A stretch of DNA of 64,000 nt from Pulveribacter suum (GTDB lineage: Bacteria > Pseudomonadota > Gammaproteobacteria > Burkholderiales > Burkholderiaceae_C): the NCBI RefSeq assembly GCF_003013695.1, contig NZ_CP027792.1, positions 186,001-250,000 on the forward strand, read 5' to 3'. The notes below the pieces were generated by a model. It was not told the DNA's origin. It saw nothing but the letters and a program-made list of their open reading frames with translations, and did no database searches. Positions 21,456 through 29,885 of the stretch are shown here, in pieces (within the stretch, counting starts at the first letter, position 1; each line of letters starts with the position of its first letter). A program made the position numbers and the translations under genes.

Positions 21456-21973
21456 GCGCCGCCGCCGCGTGCCCACGCCCGCTGGCCGAGGCCGACCTGC
21501 CGGGCCTGCTGGCCGTGCAGGCAGCCTGCTACGGCGCAGCCTTCGTCGAGGACGCGCAGGTCTATGCCCGGCGCCTGGCCAGCCCCGCGCAGTGCTCGCT
21601 GGTGCTGCGCGCGGCAGACGGCCGGGTCGCCGCCTATGGGGCGGCCTACCGCTCGCGGCTGGGCTGCGTCACGCCGCTGCACGGCGACTTTCGTGCCGTG
21701 CAGGCGCCCGACACGCTGTACCTGCACGACCTGGCCGTGCTGCCAGCCCACGCCGGCCAGGGCCTGGCGGGCGCGCTGCTCGCGTCCCTGCTCGCACAGG
21801 CGCGCGCCGAGGGCCTGCGCCACACGGCGCTGGTGGCCGTGCAGGGCGCGCAGGGCTTTTGGGCGCGCCAGGGCTACGCCGGCCAGCCCCTGCCGGGCGC
21901 AGCGCAGCGCCGGCACTTGCGCAGCTACGGGGCGGGGGCGCTGTACATGGCGCGCCTGCTATCGACTTCGTAG
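21452..21973 (+). CDS. GNAT family N-acetyltransferase
   Basis: 173 residues. The acetyl-CoA-binding signature is LHDLAVLPAHAGQGLAGALL, and FWARQGYAG is the typical C-terminal beta-strand pair. The acceptor is unknown. A GTG start overlaps the riboflavin synthase stop (GTGA), indicating translational coupling. The last codons and stop (LLSTS then TAG) are contributed by an interspersed repeat, so the ancestral C-terminus may have differed. Confidence 0.85.
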   Translation: MSAAAACPRPLAEADLPGLLAVQAACYGAAFVEDAQVYARRLASPAQCSLVLRAADGRVAAYGAAYRSRLGCVTPLHGDFRAVQAPDTLYLHDLAVLPAHAGQGLAGALLASLLAQARAEGLRHTALVAVQGAQGFWARQGYAGQPLPGAAQRRHLRSYGAGALYMARLLSTS

Positions 21974-22062
21974 CTGCCTGCGCTTTCCGCGTAAGGAATT
22001 TCAAGGGTTTTATGCTTGAAACGCCCGCCCGGCGTGCGCAGCCAGCTATCGATGGCATAGCA
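21958..22062. repeat. Paired inverted copies of the interspersed repeat
   Basis: CTATCGACTTCGTAGCTGCC TGCGC on the left and its near-inverse GCGCAGCCAGCTATCGATGG CATAG on the right frame about 105 bp. The left copy supplies the stop of the acetyltransferase; the right ends just before the copper receptor stop. The arrangement resembles a small terminal-inverted-repeat element. Confidence 0.65.
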
Positions 22063-22068
22063 ACGCGG

Positions 22069-24207
22069 TTAGAACCGCACGTCCGCGCGCAGCCACAGGG
22101 TGCGCCCGGGCTCGTTCAGGCGCACGCCGCCGGGGTAGCCGAAGCCGGCGTTGCCTGCCAGGTTCAGGTGCTCGGCGTAAGCCTTGTCCAGCAGGTTGTC
22201 CACGCCGGCCGCCAGCTGCAGCTGGCCGGTGGCGCGCCAGCCGGCGTGCAGTGACAGCACGCCGAAGCCGCCGCTCGTGCCCAGGTCGCGGCCGACCACG
22301 TTGCCCTGGCCCGGGGCGATGCGCCGCTGCGCGGCCGCCAGGCGCCACAGGCCGCCAGCGCTCCAGGCGCCATCGGCCCACTCCAGGCCCAGGCGCGCCT
22401 CCAGCGGCGGCATCTGCGGCAGCGGGCGGCCGTCGCTGGCGTTGCGGCCCCAGGCGTAGGCCAGCGTGCCCTGCGCGGTCCACTGGGGCCCCAGGCGGCG
22501 GCTGGCCCCCAGCTCCACGCCGGCCACGCGCGCGTCGATGTTGCGCACTGCCGAGCGCATGGCGGCGTAGTCGAACAGGATGTAGTCGCGCACCACGCCG
22601 GCGTAGGCCGAGCTCCACAGCTGCCACTGCGCGTCCTGCCAGCGCGCGCCCACGTCCAGCTGCGTGGTCTTTTCCGGGCGCAGCGTGGCAAAGGCGTTGC
22701 CGCTGCCGGCGGCGCTGTTGCCCGGGGAGATCAGCTCCCAGTAGTCGGGAAAGCGCTGCACATGGCCCAGGCCGGCATGCACCGAGGCGCCTGCCTCCAA
22801 CGTACGCTCCCAGCGCACGAAGCCGCTGGGCAGGGCGCGGTGCAGACGGTGGTCATCGGCAGATGCGGACGTGGCGGCGCCGCCCATGCCGCCACCCATG
22901 CCACCCCCCATGCCACTTTCGGGAGCGGGGTAGCGCCAGGCCTGGGCGCGGTCCAGGCGCAGGCCGCCGACCCAGCGCGCGTCCGGGCGCGCCTGCCAGG
23001 TGCCTTCGGCGAACACGCCCAGGTTTTCGAAGCGCGCATCGCGCCGCCAGGGCTGGTCGCCGTAGGGCCGGGTGGGCGTGCCGCTGCGCTGGGCATGCGG
23101 GCTGTGCAGCGCGTCCAGGCCCAGGGTGACCTGCCAGTCGGGCTGCCACTGCAGCGTGGCGGCCACGCGGGCGCTGGTGGTCTCGCGCAGCACGTTGCTG
23201 GCCATGGGCATGGACATGCCGCCGCCGGGGCTGAAGCGGCGCAGCGAGAAGTTGTCCATGACGTGGTCGGCCCGGTTGCGCTGCACCTGCGCCTCCAGTC
23301 TGGACAGCCAGGGCGCCAGGTTGCGCTGCTCCAGGCGCAGGCCCCAGGTGTCGCGGCGGAACTGCGTGCCGTCCATGCCGCGCCCGCCGTAGCGCGCCTC
23401 GCCGTCGCCGGCGCCGGCGCTCAGCTCCAGCAGGGTGTCGGCGCTCGGGGTCCAGCCCAGGGCTACGTCGGTGTTCCATTTGTCCCAGGCCGAGGGCACG
23501 CGGCGGCCGTCGCCGTCGCGGTAGTCGTGCCCGTGCGAGCGATTGGCCGTCGCGCGCACGTAGGCCTGCGCGTTGCCGGCGGTGAAGTCGGCCGTCTGGT
23601 CGTTGCGCCCGGCGCTGGCGGCCAGGGCGCTGGCGGCAAAGCGCACGCCCGGCTCGGTGAAGTCGGGGCGCTCGCGCTCGAAGCGCACCACGCCGGCCGA
23701 CGCGCCCGGGCCCCACAGCACGGTCTGCGGGCCCTTGGTCACGATCAGCGCGTCGAACGTCTCGGGCGAGATGTAGGAGCTGGGTGAGTCCATGCGCCCC
23801 GGGCAGGCGCCCAGCAGCTGCGCGCCCTCGGTCAGCAGCGGCAAGCGCGAGCCGAACTGGCCGCGCAGCACCGGATCGCTGTTGGAGCCGCCGCTGCGGA
23901 TGGCGCTGAAGCCGGCGATGGTCTTGAGGTAATCGGCCGCGTCGCTGGCCGGCATGGGCTGGCGCGGCTGCTTGGGGTCGGCCACGATCTGCGCGGGCGA
24001 ATGCTCGTGCACGGCGGTGACGACCACGGGGCGCAGCGCGCGCGCGGCGTCGGCCACGCCGGCGTCGTCCGCCCGCGCGTGGCCGGCCGCCAGCAGGGCG
24101 CAGGCCACGGCGCAGGCGGTGGGAGCATAGAGAAGACGGGTACTGACCGGGCGGGTCGGCACGGCAGCGCCGTGCGAAGCAGGCGCGGGGAACAGGTGTG
24201 CAGTCAT
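22069..24207 (-). CDS. oprC: TonB-dependent copper receptor, outer membrane
   Basis: 712 residues. After a signal region come a plug domain (PMPASDAADYLKTIAGFSAI, then RSGGSNSDPVLRGQFGSRLP, GACPGRMDSPSSYISPE, VTKGPQTVLWGPGASAG) and a beta-barrel ending in WLRADVRF with C-terminal Phe. The plug sequence fits the TonB-copper receptor family of OprC, which brings copper across the outer membrane. A Met/Gly tract (GMGGGMGGGMGG, near residue 430) and the motif GGGMSMPMASN look like metal-binding loops. The downstream position of a DUF2946 gene (transcribed first) supports a copper role. ATG 24207 is chosen; a GTG nine codons upstream is possible. Confidence 0.88.
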   Translation of the reverse strand: MTAHLFPAPASHGAAVPTRPVSTRLLYAPTACAVACALLAAGHARADDAGVADAARALRPVVVTAVHEHSPAQIVADPKQPRQPMPASDAADYLKTIAGFSAIRSGGSNSDPVLRGQFGSRLPLLTEGAQLLGACPGRMDSPSSYISPETFDALIVTKGPQTVLWGPGASAGVVRFERERPDFTEPGVRFAASALAASAGRNDQTADFTAGNAQAYVRATANRSHGHDYRDGDGRRVPSAWDKWNTDVALGWTPSADTLLELSAGAGDGEARYGGRGMDGTQFRRDTWGLRLEQRNLAPWLSRLEAQVQRNRADHVMDNFSLRRFSPGGGMSMPMASNVLRETTSARVAATLQWQPDWQVTLGLDALHSPHAQRSGTPTRPYGDQPWRRDARFENLGVFAEGTWQARPDARWVGGLRLDRAQAWRYPAPESGMGGGMGGGMGGAATSASADDHRLHRALPSGFVRWERTLEAGASVHAGLGHVQRFPDYWELISPGNSAAGSGNAFATLRPEKTTQLDVGARWQDAQWQLWSSAYAGVVRDYILFDYAAMRSAVRNIDARVAGVELGASRRLGPQWTAQGTLAYAWGRNASDGRPLPQMPPLEARLGLEWADGAWSAGGLWRLAAAQRRIAPGQGNVVGRDLGTSGGFGVLSLHAGWRATGQLQLAAGVDNLLDKAYAEHLNLAGNAGFGYPGGVRLNEPGRTLWLRADVRF

Positions 24208-24312
24208 GGCAGGAAAAGGGAAACGGGCAACCACGCCCGCACCGCCGGGCCGCAGGCGCGGGCCGGGCGAGGCGCAGGCAAGAAATGAAGGCAGGCAGCG
24301 CGGCCGTGCCGG

Positions 24313-24687
24313 TCAGGTGTGGAAGGCCGGTGGAGGCCCGCGCGCAGGCAGGGGTGCCTGGGCGCGCCAGACTGGCACCGTCGCCGTGCGGCCGGTAGGC
24401 ACCCGGCGGGTCTGCGGCGCCGGTGGGCGCAAGGCCGCCAGCGCCAGGGCCGGCGGCGTGCCCAGGGCCAGGCACAGCAGGCATTGCGGATCGGCGTGGT
24501 GGCTGCCGGGTGCGCCAGAGGCGGCCTGCGGCGCGGCCGAGCACACCTCGTACAGCGCGTCGGCATGCGACGCAGCAAGCGCCTGGCGCACCTGCGCGCC
24601 GGCCAGCAGCGCCGCCAGCCAGGCGAGCGCCACCAGCATGAGCACCACGGTGCCCAGGCGTCGGTGGTGGCGGATGCGCTCCAGCAT
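24313..24687 (-). CDS. DUF2946-like small membrane protein
   Basis: 124 residues: an N-terminal hydrophobic helix (VVLMLVALAWLAALLAGAQV), a short His/Cys segment (SHHADPQCLLCLALG) and a Pro-rich tail ending AFHT. The CxxC with nearby histidines is typical of DUF2946, found beside copper-responsive genes and TonB receptors. It is transcribed toward the copper receptor, 105 bp upstream of it, probably as one unit. Function is unproven; metal binding is inferred from the residues. Confidence 0.75.
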   Translation of the reverse strand: MLERIRHHRRLGTVVLMLVALAWLAALLAGAQVRQALAASHADALYEVCSAAPQAASGAPGSHHADPQCLLCLALGTPPALALAALRPPAPQTRRVPTGRTATVPVWRAQAPLPARGPPPAFHT

Positions 24688-24770
24688 GGCAGCGGCATTA
24701 TCCGCAGGGCGCCCCGCGCGGGCTTGATGCAGCGCAGCCGACGCGCCGGCTGGCGATAATCGCCGCCATC

Positions 24771-25274
24771 ATGCCCAACCGCTGGAAACCCAACGTCACC
24801 GTAGCCGCCGTCATCGAGCGGGGCGGCCGCTTTTTGCTGGTCGAGGAAAACACCACGGACGGCCTGAAGCTCAACAACCCTGCCGGCCACCTGGACCCGG
24901 GCGAAGCGCCCCAGGATGCCTGCGCGCGCGAGGTGCTGGAAGAGACCGCCCACGACTTCGTGCCCGAGGCGCTGGTCGGCGTGTACCTGAACCGCTTCAT
25001 CAAAACCCGCACCGGCGACGACGTGACCTACATGCGCTTTGCCTTCGCCGGCCGCCTGGGCACGCACCACGCCTGGCGCGCGCTGGACGAGGGCATCGTG
25101 CGCACGGTGTGGATGACGGCCGACGAGATCCGCGCCTGTTCGGAGCGCCACCGCAGCCCGCTGGTGCTGCGCACGCTGGAGGACTACCTGGCCGGCCAGC
25201 GCCACCCGCTGTCGCTGGTGCATACCGACGCTTCGGTGCTGCAGGTGGGCGCGGCGGCCCTGCAGGCGTCCTGA
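24771..25274 (+). CDS. nudJ: Nudix hydrolase, NudJ-like phosphatase
   Basis: 167 residues. The Nudix box is GHLDPGEAPQDACAREVLEE then TAHDF, matching GX5EX7REUXEEXGU closely. MPNRWKPNVTVAAVIERGGR and LNNPAGHLDPGE match NudJ, which hydrolyses HMP-PP, thiamine pyrophosphate and nucleoside phosphates. nudJ next to mnmA is a known order in proteobacteria, and mnmA follows here after 42 nt. It is divergent from the DUF2946 gene. Confidence 0.9.
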   Translation: MPNRWKPNVTVAAVIERGGRFLLVEENTTDGLKLNNPAGHLDPGEAPQDACAREVLEETAHDFVPEALVGVYLNRFIKTRTGDDVTYMRFAFAGRLGTHHAWRALDEGIVRTVWMTADEIRACSERHRSPLVLRTLEDYLAGQRHPLSLVHTDASVLQVGAAALQAS

Positions 25275-25316
25275 GCACTGGCAGGGCCTTGGGCCGGCCG
25301 GGATAATCGCCCGCCT

Positions 25317-26441
25317 ATGTCCAGCAAGAAGCAGCGCATCGTGGTCGGCCTGTCCGGCGGGGTGGATTCGGCCGTCACGGCCCATCTCTTGAAGCAGCAG
25401 GGCCACGAGGTGGTCGGCATCTTCATGAAGAACTGGGAGGATGACGACGACAGCGAGCACTGCTCGAGCCGCCAGGACTTTCTGGACGCGGCCAGCGTGG
25501 CCGACGTGCTGGGCATCGAGATCGAGCACGTGAACTTTGCCGCCGAGTACAAGGACCGGGTGTTCGCCGAGTTCCTGCGCGAGTACCAGGCCGGGCGCAC
25601 GCCCAACCCGGACGTCCTGTGCAACGCCGAGATCAAGTTCAAGGCCTTTTTGGACCACGCCATGCGGCTCGGCGCCGAAAGAATAGCCACCGGCCACTAC
25701 GCGCGCGTGCGCCACAACCCGGCCACCGGGCTGCACGAGCTGCTCAAGGGGCTGGATGCGTCCAAGGACCAGAGCTACTTTCTGCACCGTCTGAACCAGG
25801 CGCAGCTGGCGCGCACGCTGTTCCCCGTGGGCGAACTGCACAAAAGCGAGGTGCGCCGCATCGCCGCCGAGATCGGCCTGCCCAACGCGAAGAAAAAAGA
25901 CTCCACCGGCATCTGCTTCATCGGCGAGCGGCCGTTCCGCGAATTCCTGAACCGCTACATCAGCCACGCGCCCGGGCCCATCCTGGACGAGCGCGGCCGC
26001 AGGCTGGGCCGCCACGTGGGCCTGAGCTTCTATACCCTGGGCCAGCGCCAGGGCCTCGGGATCGGCGGCGTGAAGGACAAGGGCGCGCAGCGCGGCGGCG
26101 GCGAGCATGCGCCGTGGTTCGTGGCCCGCAAGGAGCTGGACACCAACACGCTGCGCGTGGTGCAGGGGCACGACCACCCGTGGCTGCTGTCGCACCGCCT
26201 CGTCGCACAGGACGCCAGCTGGGTGGCCGGCCGCGCGCCAGCCACCGGCCCCTGCGCGGCCAAGACGCGTTACCGCCAGGCGGACGCGCCCTGCACCGTG
26301 GAGCAGGCGCACGAGGGCGGCTTTGCGCTGTGCTTCGGGCAGGCGCAGTGGGCCGTCACGCCGGGCCAGTCGGCCGTGCTGTATGACGGCGAGGTGTGCC
26401 TGGGCGGCGGCGTGATCGCAGCGGCCGGCCCGCTGAACTGA
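25317..26441 (+). CDS. mnmA: tRNA-specific 2-thiouridylase
   Basis: 374 residues. The PP-loop ATP-binding motif is [17 protein letters not shown]. The two catalytic cysteines are in [16 protein letters not shown] and [19 protein letters not shown] and GHYARV are also family signatures. It puts sulfur on C2 of the wobble uridine in tRNA Lys, Glu and Gln, using sulfur relayed from cysteine desulfurase. Length is normal. It probably forms a unit with nudJ. Confidence 0.96.
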   Translation: MSSKKQRIVVGLSGGVDSAVTAHLLKQQGHEVVGIFMKNWEDDDDSEHCSSRQDFLDAASVADVLGIEIEHVNFAAEYKDRVFAEFLREYQAGRTPNPDVLCNAEIKFKAFLDHAMRLGAERIATGHYARVRHNPATGLHELLKGLDASKDQSYFLHRLNQAQLARTLFPVGELHKSEVRRIAAEIGLPNAKKKDSTGICFIGERPFREFLNRYISHAPGPILDERGRRLGRHVGLSFYTLGQRQGLGIGGVKDKGAQRGGGEHAPWFVARKELDTNTLRVVQGHDHPWLLSHRLVAQDASWVAGRAPATGPCAAKTRYRQADAPCTVEQAHEGGFALCFGQAQWAVTPGQSAVLYDGEVCLGGGVIAAAGPLN

Positions 26442-26673
26442 AGGCACGCAACAACCCCGGCCGGGGCCGCCCGGGGTAGTAAAAACCGCAACCCGCCCGC
26501 GCGCGGCGCGGCATGAAAATGCTTCAGCGCGGGCCGCAGCAATTTTCACGCTGTGCCCGCGTCACCTCCCTAGAGTCACAACCCGCGCGCAGACGGGCGG
26601 CTGGCCCTGCCGGCGGTGCGATGCGCGCTCTTTTGTATCCGCTACATCTGCATAACGACAGGGGACAAAGTCT

Positions 26674-28335
26674 ATGGCCTGGCAGCAAATCTACGATCCG
26701 TTCGGCAACATGGTCATCTCCACCGCGCTGGCAGCCGTGCCAGTGGTGGTCATGCTCGCAGCGCTGGGCTTCTTCCACATCAAGGCGCACATTGCCGCCG
26801 GCATGGGCCTCGTCGCGGCCCTATTGGTGGCCGTCTTCGCCTACGGCATGCCGGCCGACATGGCCGGCCGAGCGGCGCTGTTCGGCGGCTTCACGGGCCT
26901 GCTGCCCATCGGCTGGATCGTGCTGAACATCATCTTCCTGCACCAGCTCACCGAGCAAAACGGCAGCTTCGCCGTGCTGCAGGATTCGCTGTCGGGCATC
27001 ACCAGCGACCGGCGCATCCAGCTGCTGCTGATCGCCTTTTGCTTTGGCGCCTTCTTTGAAGGCGCGGCCGGCTTTGGCACGCCGGTGGCCGTGACGGCCG
27101 CCATCCTGATCGGCCTGGGCTTTTCGCCGCTGGCCGCCTCGGGCCTGTCGCTGATCGCCAACACGGCGCCGGTGGCCTTCGGCGCCCTGGGCACGCCGGT
27201 GATCACGCTGGCCAAGGTGCATGGCTACGACCTGATGGAAGTGACGGCCATGATCGGCCGCCAGCTGCCGTTTTTCTCGCTGCTGGTGCCGTTCTGGCTG
27301 ATCTGGGCCTTCGCCGGGCGCAAGGGCATGATGGAAATCTGGCCTGCCATCCTGGTAACGGGTGTCTCGTTCGCCGTTCCGCAGTACCTGGTGTCCAACT
27401 TCATCGGCCCGGAGCTGGTGGACATCATCGCTGCCATCGTCTCGATGGCCTGCCTGGTGGCCTTCCTGCGCGTGTGGAAGCCCAAGACCGTCTGGACTTC
27501 GGCCTCGCTGCGCGGCCACGACGTGAGCGCCGCCGAGGCCAAGCCGGCCAAGCCCGTCACGCGCCACAGCACGCAGGCCCTGGTGGCCGCCTGGACGCCC
27601 TGGGTCATCCTGTCGGTGTTCGTCTTCATCTGGGGCCTGCCTTCGGTCAAGGCCTGGATGAACGGCATCTTCGCGCCCGCCTTCCCCATGGACGGCCTGC
27701 ACAACATGATCGAGAAGGTGCCGCCCGTGGTGCGCCAGCCCACCAAGGAGGGCGCGGTCTATACGCTGAACCTGCTGTCGGCCACCGGCACGGGCATCTT
27801 GCTGTCGGCCATCGTCAGCGCCCTGGTCATGAAATACAACCCCGTGGCCATCGTGCGCACCTTCTTCAGGACGCTGTGGCTGGTGAAGTATTCGCTGCTG
27901 ACCATTGTGCTGATGCTGGCGCTGGGCACGCTCACGCGTTACTCGGGCACCGACACCACGCTGGGCCTGGCGTTTGCCAATACCGGCGTGCTCTACCCCT
28001 TCTTCGGCACGCTGATGGGCTGGCTGGGCGTGGCGCTCACCGGCTCCGATACCGCGTCGAACGTGCTGTTCGGCGGCATGCAGAAGGTGGCTGCCGAGCA
28101 GCTGAACCTGTCGCCCAACCTGATGGGCGCGGCCAACAGCTCGGGCGGGGTGATGGGCAAGATGATCGACGCGCAGTCCATCGTGGTGGCCTCGACTGCT
28201 ACGCGCTGGTTCAACCACGAGGGCGACATCCTGCGCTACGTGTTCTTCCACTCCATTGCGCTCGCCTGCCTGGTGGGCCTGTACGTGACCCTGCAGGCCT
28301 ATGTGTGGCCGTTCACGCTGATGGTGGTGCACTGA
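26674..28335 (+). CDS. lldP: L-lactate permease
   Basis: 553 residues with about 13 hydrophobic segments. Family signatures include GAFFEGAAGFGTPVAVTAAI, SLIANTAPVAFGALGTPV, GWLGVALTGSDTASNVLFG and SSGGVMGKMIDAQSIVVAST. LldP-type permeases import lactate or glycolate with protons. The start has GGGGAC at a suitable distance. No lactate dehydrogenase gene or LldR regulator lies beside it. The 232-bp upstream gap contains no recognisable gene; a perfect CCCCGGCCGGGG palindrome at about 26455 is its only structure. Confidence 0.95.
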   Translation: MAWQQIYDPFGNMVISTALAAVPVVVMLAALGFFHIKAHIAAGMGLVAALLVAVFAYGMPADMAGRAALFGGFTGLLPIGWIVLNIIFLHQLTEQNGSFAVLQDSLSGITSDRRIQLLLIAFCFGAFFEGAAGFGTPVAVTAAILIGLGFSPLAASGLSLIANTAPVAFGALGTPVITLAKVHGYDLMEVTAMIGRQLPFFSLLVPFWLIWAFAGRKGMMEIWPAILVTGVSFAVPQYLVSNFIGPELVDIIAAIVSMACLVAFLRVWKPKTVWTSASLRGHDVSAAEAKPAKPVTRHSTQALVAAWTPWVILSVFVFIWGLPSVKAWMNGIFAPAFPMDGLHNMIEKVPPVVRQPTKEGAVYTLNLLSATGTGILLSAIVSALVMKYNPVAIVRTFFRTLWLVKYSLLTIVLMLALGTLTRYSGTDTTLGLAFANTGVLYPFFGTLMGWLGVALTGSDTASNVLFGGMQKVAAEQLNLSPNLMGAANSSGGVMGKMIDAQSIVVASTATRWFNHEGDILRYVFFHSIALACLVGLYVTLQAYVWPFTLMVVH

Positions 28336-28339
28336 AGTA

Positions 28340-28400
28340 TTGAATGCTTTTGGCCTCCGCCGCTTGCTGGACAAGCGCTGGAAGCTAGCAAAGCAATAGC
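28340..28400 (-). repeat. Interspersed repeat after lldP
   Basis: On the minus strand: TTGCTAGCTTCCAGCGCTTG, TCCAGCAAGCGGCGGAGGCC, AAAAGC. A single copy with the internal GCGCTTG / CAAGC symmetry of the family, directly before the lldP terminator. Confidence 0.65.
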
Positions 28401-28401
28401 A

Positions 28402-28426
28402 AAACGGGCGCCTGGGGCGCCCGTTT
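28402..28426 (+). terminator. Rho-independent terminator of lldP
   Basis: AAACGGGCGCC, loop TGG, GGCGCCCGTTT: an 11-bp perfect stem ending in a short T run, 67 nt after the lldP stop. Confidence 0.75.
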
Positions 28427-28480
28427 GCGTTGCTGGACTCCATCCATCGTCAACCTTTGTCACGGCCTGCAGACTTTCAA

Positions 28481-28713
28481 TTGATAAAAACTATCGTCTG
28501 CGCCCGTATATGGGTGCGTGTCGTATCGGCCGTGTTGGCAGCTCCTCCAAAACTGGGCTTTTTCCGTCGGCGGCAGATGTAACCAGGCATGAACACCCCT
28601 GACCGGCGAGGCTTTCGTGCCTTATGCACAACAGCCGCCATGGCATCTGGCGCCCTCCCTGGCAAGCTTCGGCTATCCAAAGGTTGATTCACGTCGAATA
28701 GAGAAAAACTATT
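28481..28713. promoter_or_regulatory. Two LysR/OxyR-like palindromes upstream of the cellulose operon
   Basis: GATAAAAACTATC (28483-28495) and AATAGAGAAAAACTATT (28697-28713) are palindromes that share AAAAACTAT. The second fits ATAG-N7-CTAT exactly, the half-operator described for OxyR. They lie in the 374-bp, locally AT-rich gap before bcsD, which otherwise holds no convincing gene. The 28714-28745 stretch is very AT-rich and is a plausible promoter area. The regulator is inferred, not shown. Confidence 0.4.
28589..28687 (+). CDS. Possible 32-residue ORF with Tat-like N-terminus
   Basis: The reading starts MNTPDRRGFRALCTTAAMAS and continues GALPGKLRLSKG to a stop. The arginine pair followed by a hydrophobic stretch resembles the first part of a twin-arginine signal peptide, but nothing follows. 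It may be the remains of a truncated exported-protein gene or chance. It lies between the two palindromes upstream of bcsD. Confidence 0.25.
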   Translation: MNTPDRRGFRALCTTAAMASGALPGKLRLSKG

Positions 28714-28800
28714 TCGCTACATTTATGTTTAACTTAAAGTAATTGGAAACCATGGCCGCTCCAGCCCTTCAGGACGCGCCACGCCAGCCAAGACGCCTTC

Positions 28801-29289
28801 ATGACCACTTCATCCACCACAGCGGGCGAGCTGCCCTGCGGCTCCATGGAGCCAGCCCACATCCACCGCCTGCAGTGCTCGCGCCAGTGGCGCGGCTTTC
28901 TGGCCGCGCTGGCCGAGGAGTTCGTCTCTGCCCTGGCGCCGCAGGAACTGGGCACCCTCATGGCGCGCATCGGCATGCGCTTTGCCGCCGAGCATCCGCT
29001 GCCGGCCAGCGACACCGTGCAGGGGCTCCAGGACGCCATGAACCACGTGTGGAGTGCGCTCGACTGGGGCGTGGCAGAACTGCACCAGAGCCCGGCCGGA
29101 ATGGACATCAGCCACCGCTTCTCGCCTCTGGCAGCCGCCTTCGGCGAGCCCCACGCCCCCTGGGCCACGGGATTCCTGCAGGGCGCGTACCAGCAGTGGT
29201 TCGACGCTGCGGGCGGCGCCGGTCTGCGGGTGCAGATCGCCGCTGCCGCCGACACCCTGGGATCGGCGCGACTGCGCCTGGCAGCCTGA
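28801..29289 (+). CDS. bcsD: Cellulose synthase subunit D
   Basis: 162 residues, the usual size. The segment RLQCSRQWRGFLAALAEEF, MARIGMRFAAEHPLP and the C-terminal WATGFLQGAYQQWFDAAG match BcsD/AxCeSD. BcsD is a periplasmic octamer that guides glucan chains so that they crystallise; it marks type I-like cellulose operons. First gene of the cluster; bcsP follows after 20 nt. No strong ribosome binding site is visible before ATG 28801, so an alternative start a few codons away cannot be excluded. Confidence 0.85.
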   Translation: MTTSSTTAGELPCGSMEPAHIHRLQCSRQWRGFLAALAEEFVSALAPQELGTLMARIGMRFAAEHPLPASDTVQGLQDAMNHVWSALDWGVAELHQSPAGMDISHRFSPLAAAFGEPHAPWATGFLQGAYQQWFDAAGGAGLRVQIAAAADTLGSARLRLAA

Positions 29290-29309
29290 TGCACCGAGGA
29301 GAGGCACGT

Positions 29310-29885
29310 ATGCAACAGCCCGAAGACATTGCGCACCTGTACCAGGAGTTCGGCGGCAATGCCGAGACCTATCGCGAGATCACGCGCGAGCGCGAAGCCC
29401 GGCAGGCGCGCCAGCGCTGGCCGCTGATTTCGGCACTGAACGACCTGGCTGCCGGCGTGCCATCGGTGCAGCCGGGCGAGACAGCGGGCGCTTCGCCACA
29501 GGACTGGCATGGCGGCCGGCAGCCCGCGCCGCCAGTTCCTGCGGCAGCGGCACAGCCGCAGCCGGTGCGGATCGAGCCCACCGGCCTCCTGCATACCCAG
29601 GCCGCCGTGGCGCCAGCCACTCCCCCGGCAGCGCCCTTGTGGGGCCATGCTTCCGCTCCCGCTCCCGCTCCTGTTTCCGCTTCCATCGTCTACACCACTG
29701 CTGCGCCCCTCCCTGCAGCCCCGGCACCGGCCCCGGCAGCGCCTGCATCCTCGGCAGAAGGCCCCGCACTGCACAGCCCGTCGCCCCTGGCGCGCCTGGC
29801 GCGGCCCGCGCAGGCGGAGGCGGCGCCCTCCACGGGCCTGCAGCAGGTCTTCGCCCGCCTGCTGGGCATGAAAAACCGTCCATGA
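29310..29885 (+). CDS. bcsP: Cellulose biosynthesis protein BcsP (BcsR-like N-terminus)
   Basis: 191 residues. The N-terminal QPEDIAHLYQEFGGNAETYR and ARQRWPLISALNDL resemble the conserved part shared by BcsP and the short enterobacterial BcsR (RWPLL motif). The rest is low-complexity Ala/Pro with few charged residues. BcsP proteins are encoded just before bcsQ in betaproteobacteria and are thought to work with BcsQ in placing the synthase. The stop overlaps the bcsQ start by 4 nt. The same frame is open upstream through bcsD but is only a shadow there. Confidence 0.78.
   Translation: MQQPEDIAHLYQEFGGNAETYREITREREARQARQRWPLISALNDLAAGVPSVQPGETAGASPQDWHGGRQPAPPVPAAAAQPQPVRIEPTGLLHTQAAVAPATPPAAPLWGHASAPAPAPVSASIVYTTAAPLPAAPAPAPAAPASSAEGPALHSPSPLARLARPAQAEAAPSTGLQQVFARLLGMKNRP

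Noticed and set aside
26452..26480. CCCCGGCCGGGG palindrome as mnmA terminator
   Set aside because: The palindrome has no proper loop and no T run follows on the plus strand; only a few A follow.
28477..28692. 71-residue minus-strand frame before bcsD
   Set aside because: No recognisable motif or ribosome binding site; it overlaps the palindromes and AT-rich promoter region.
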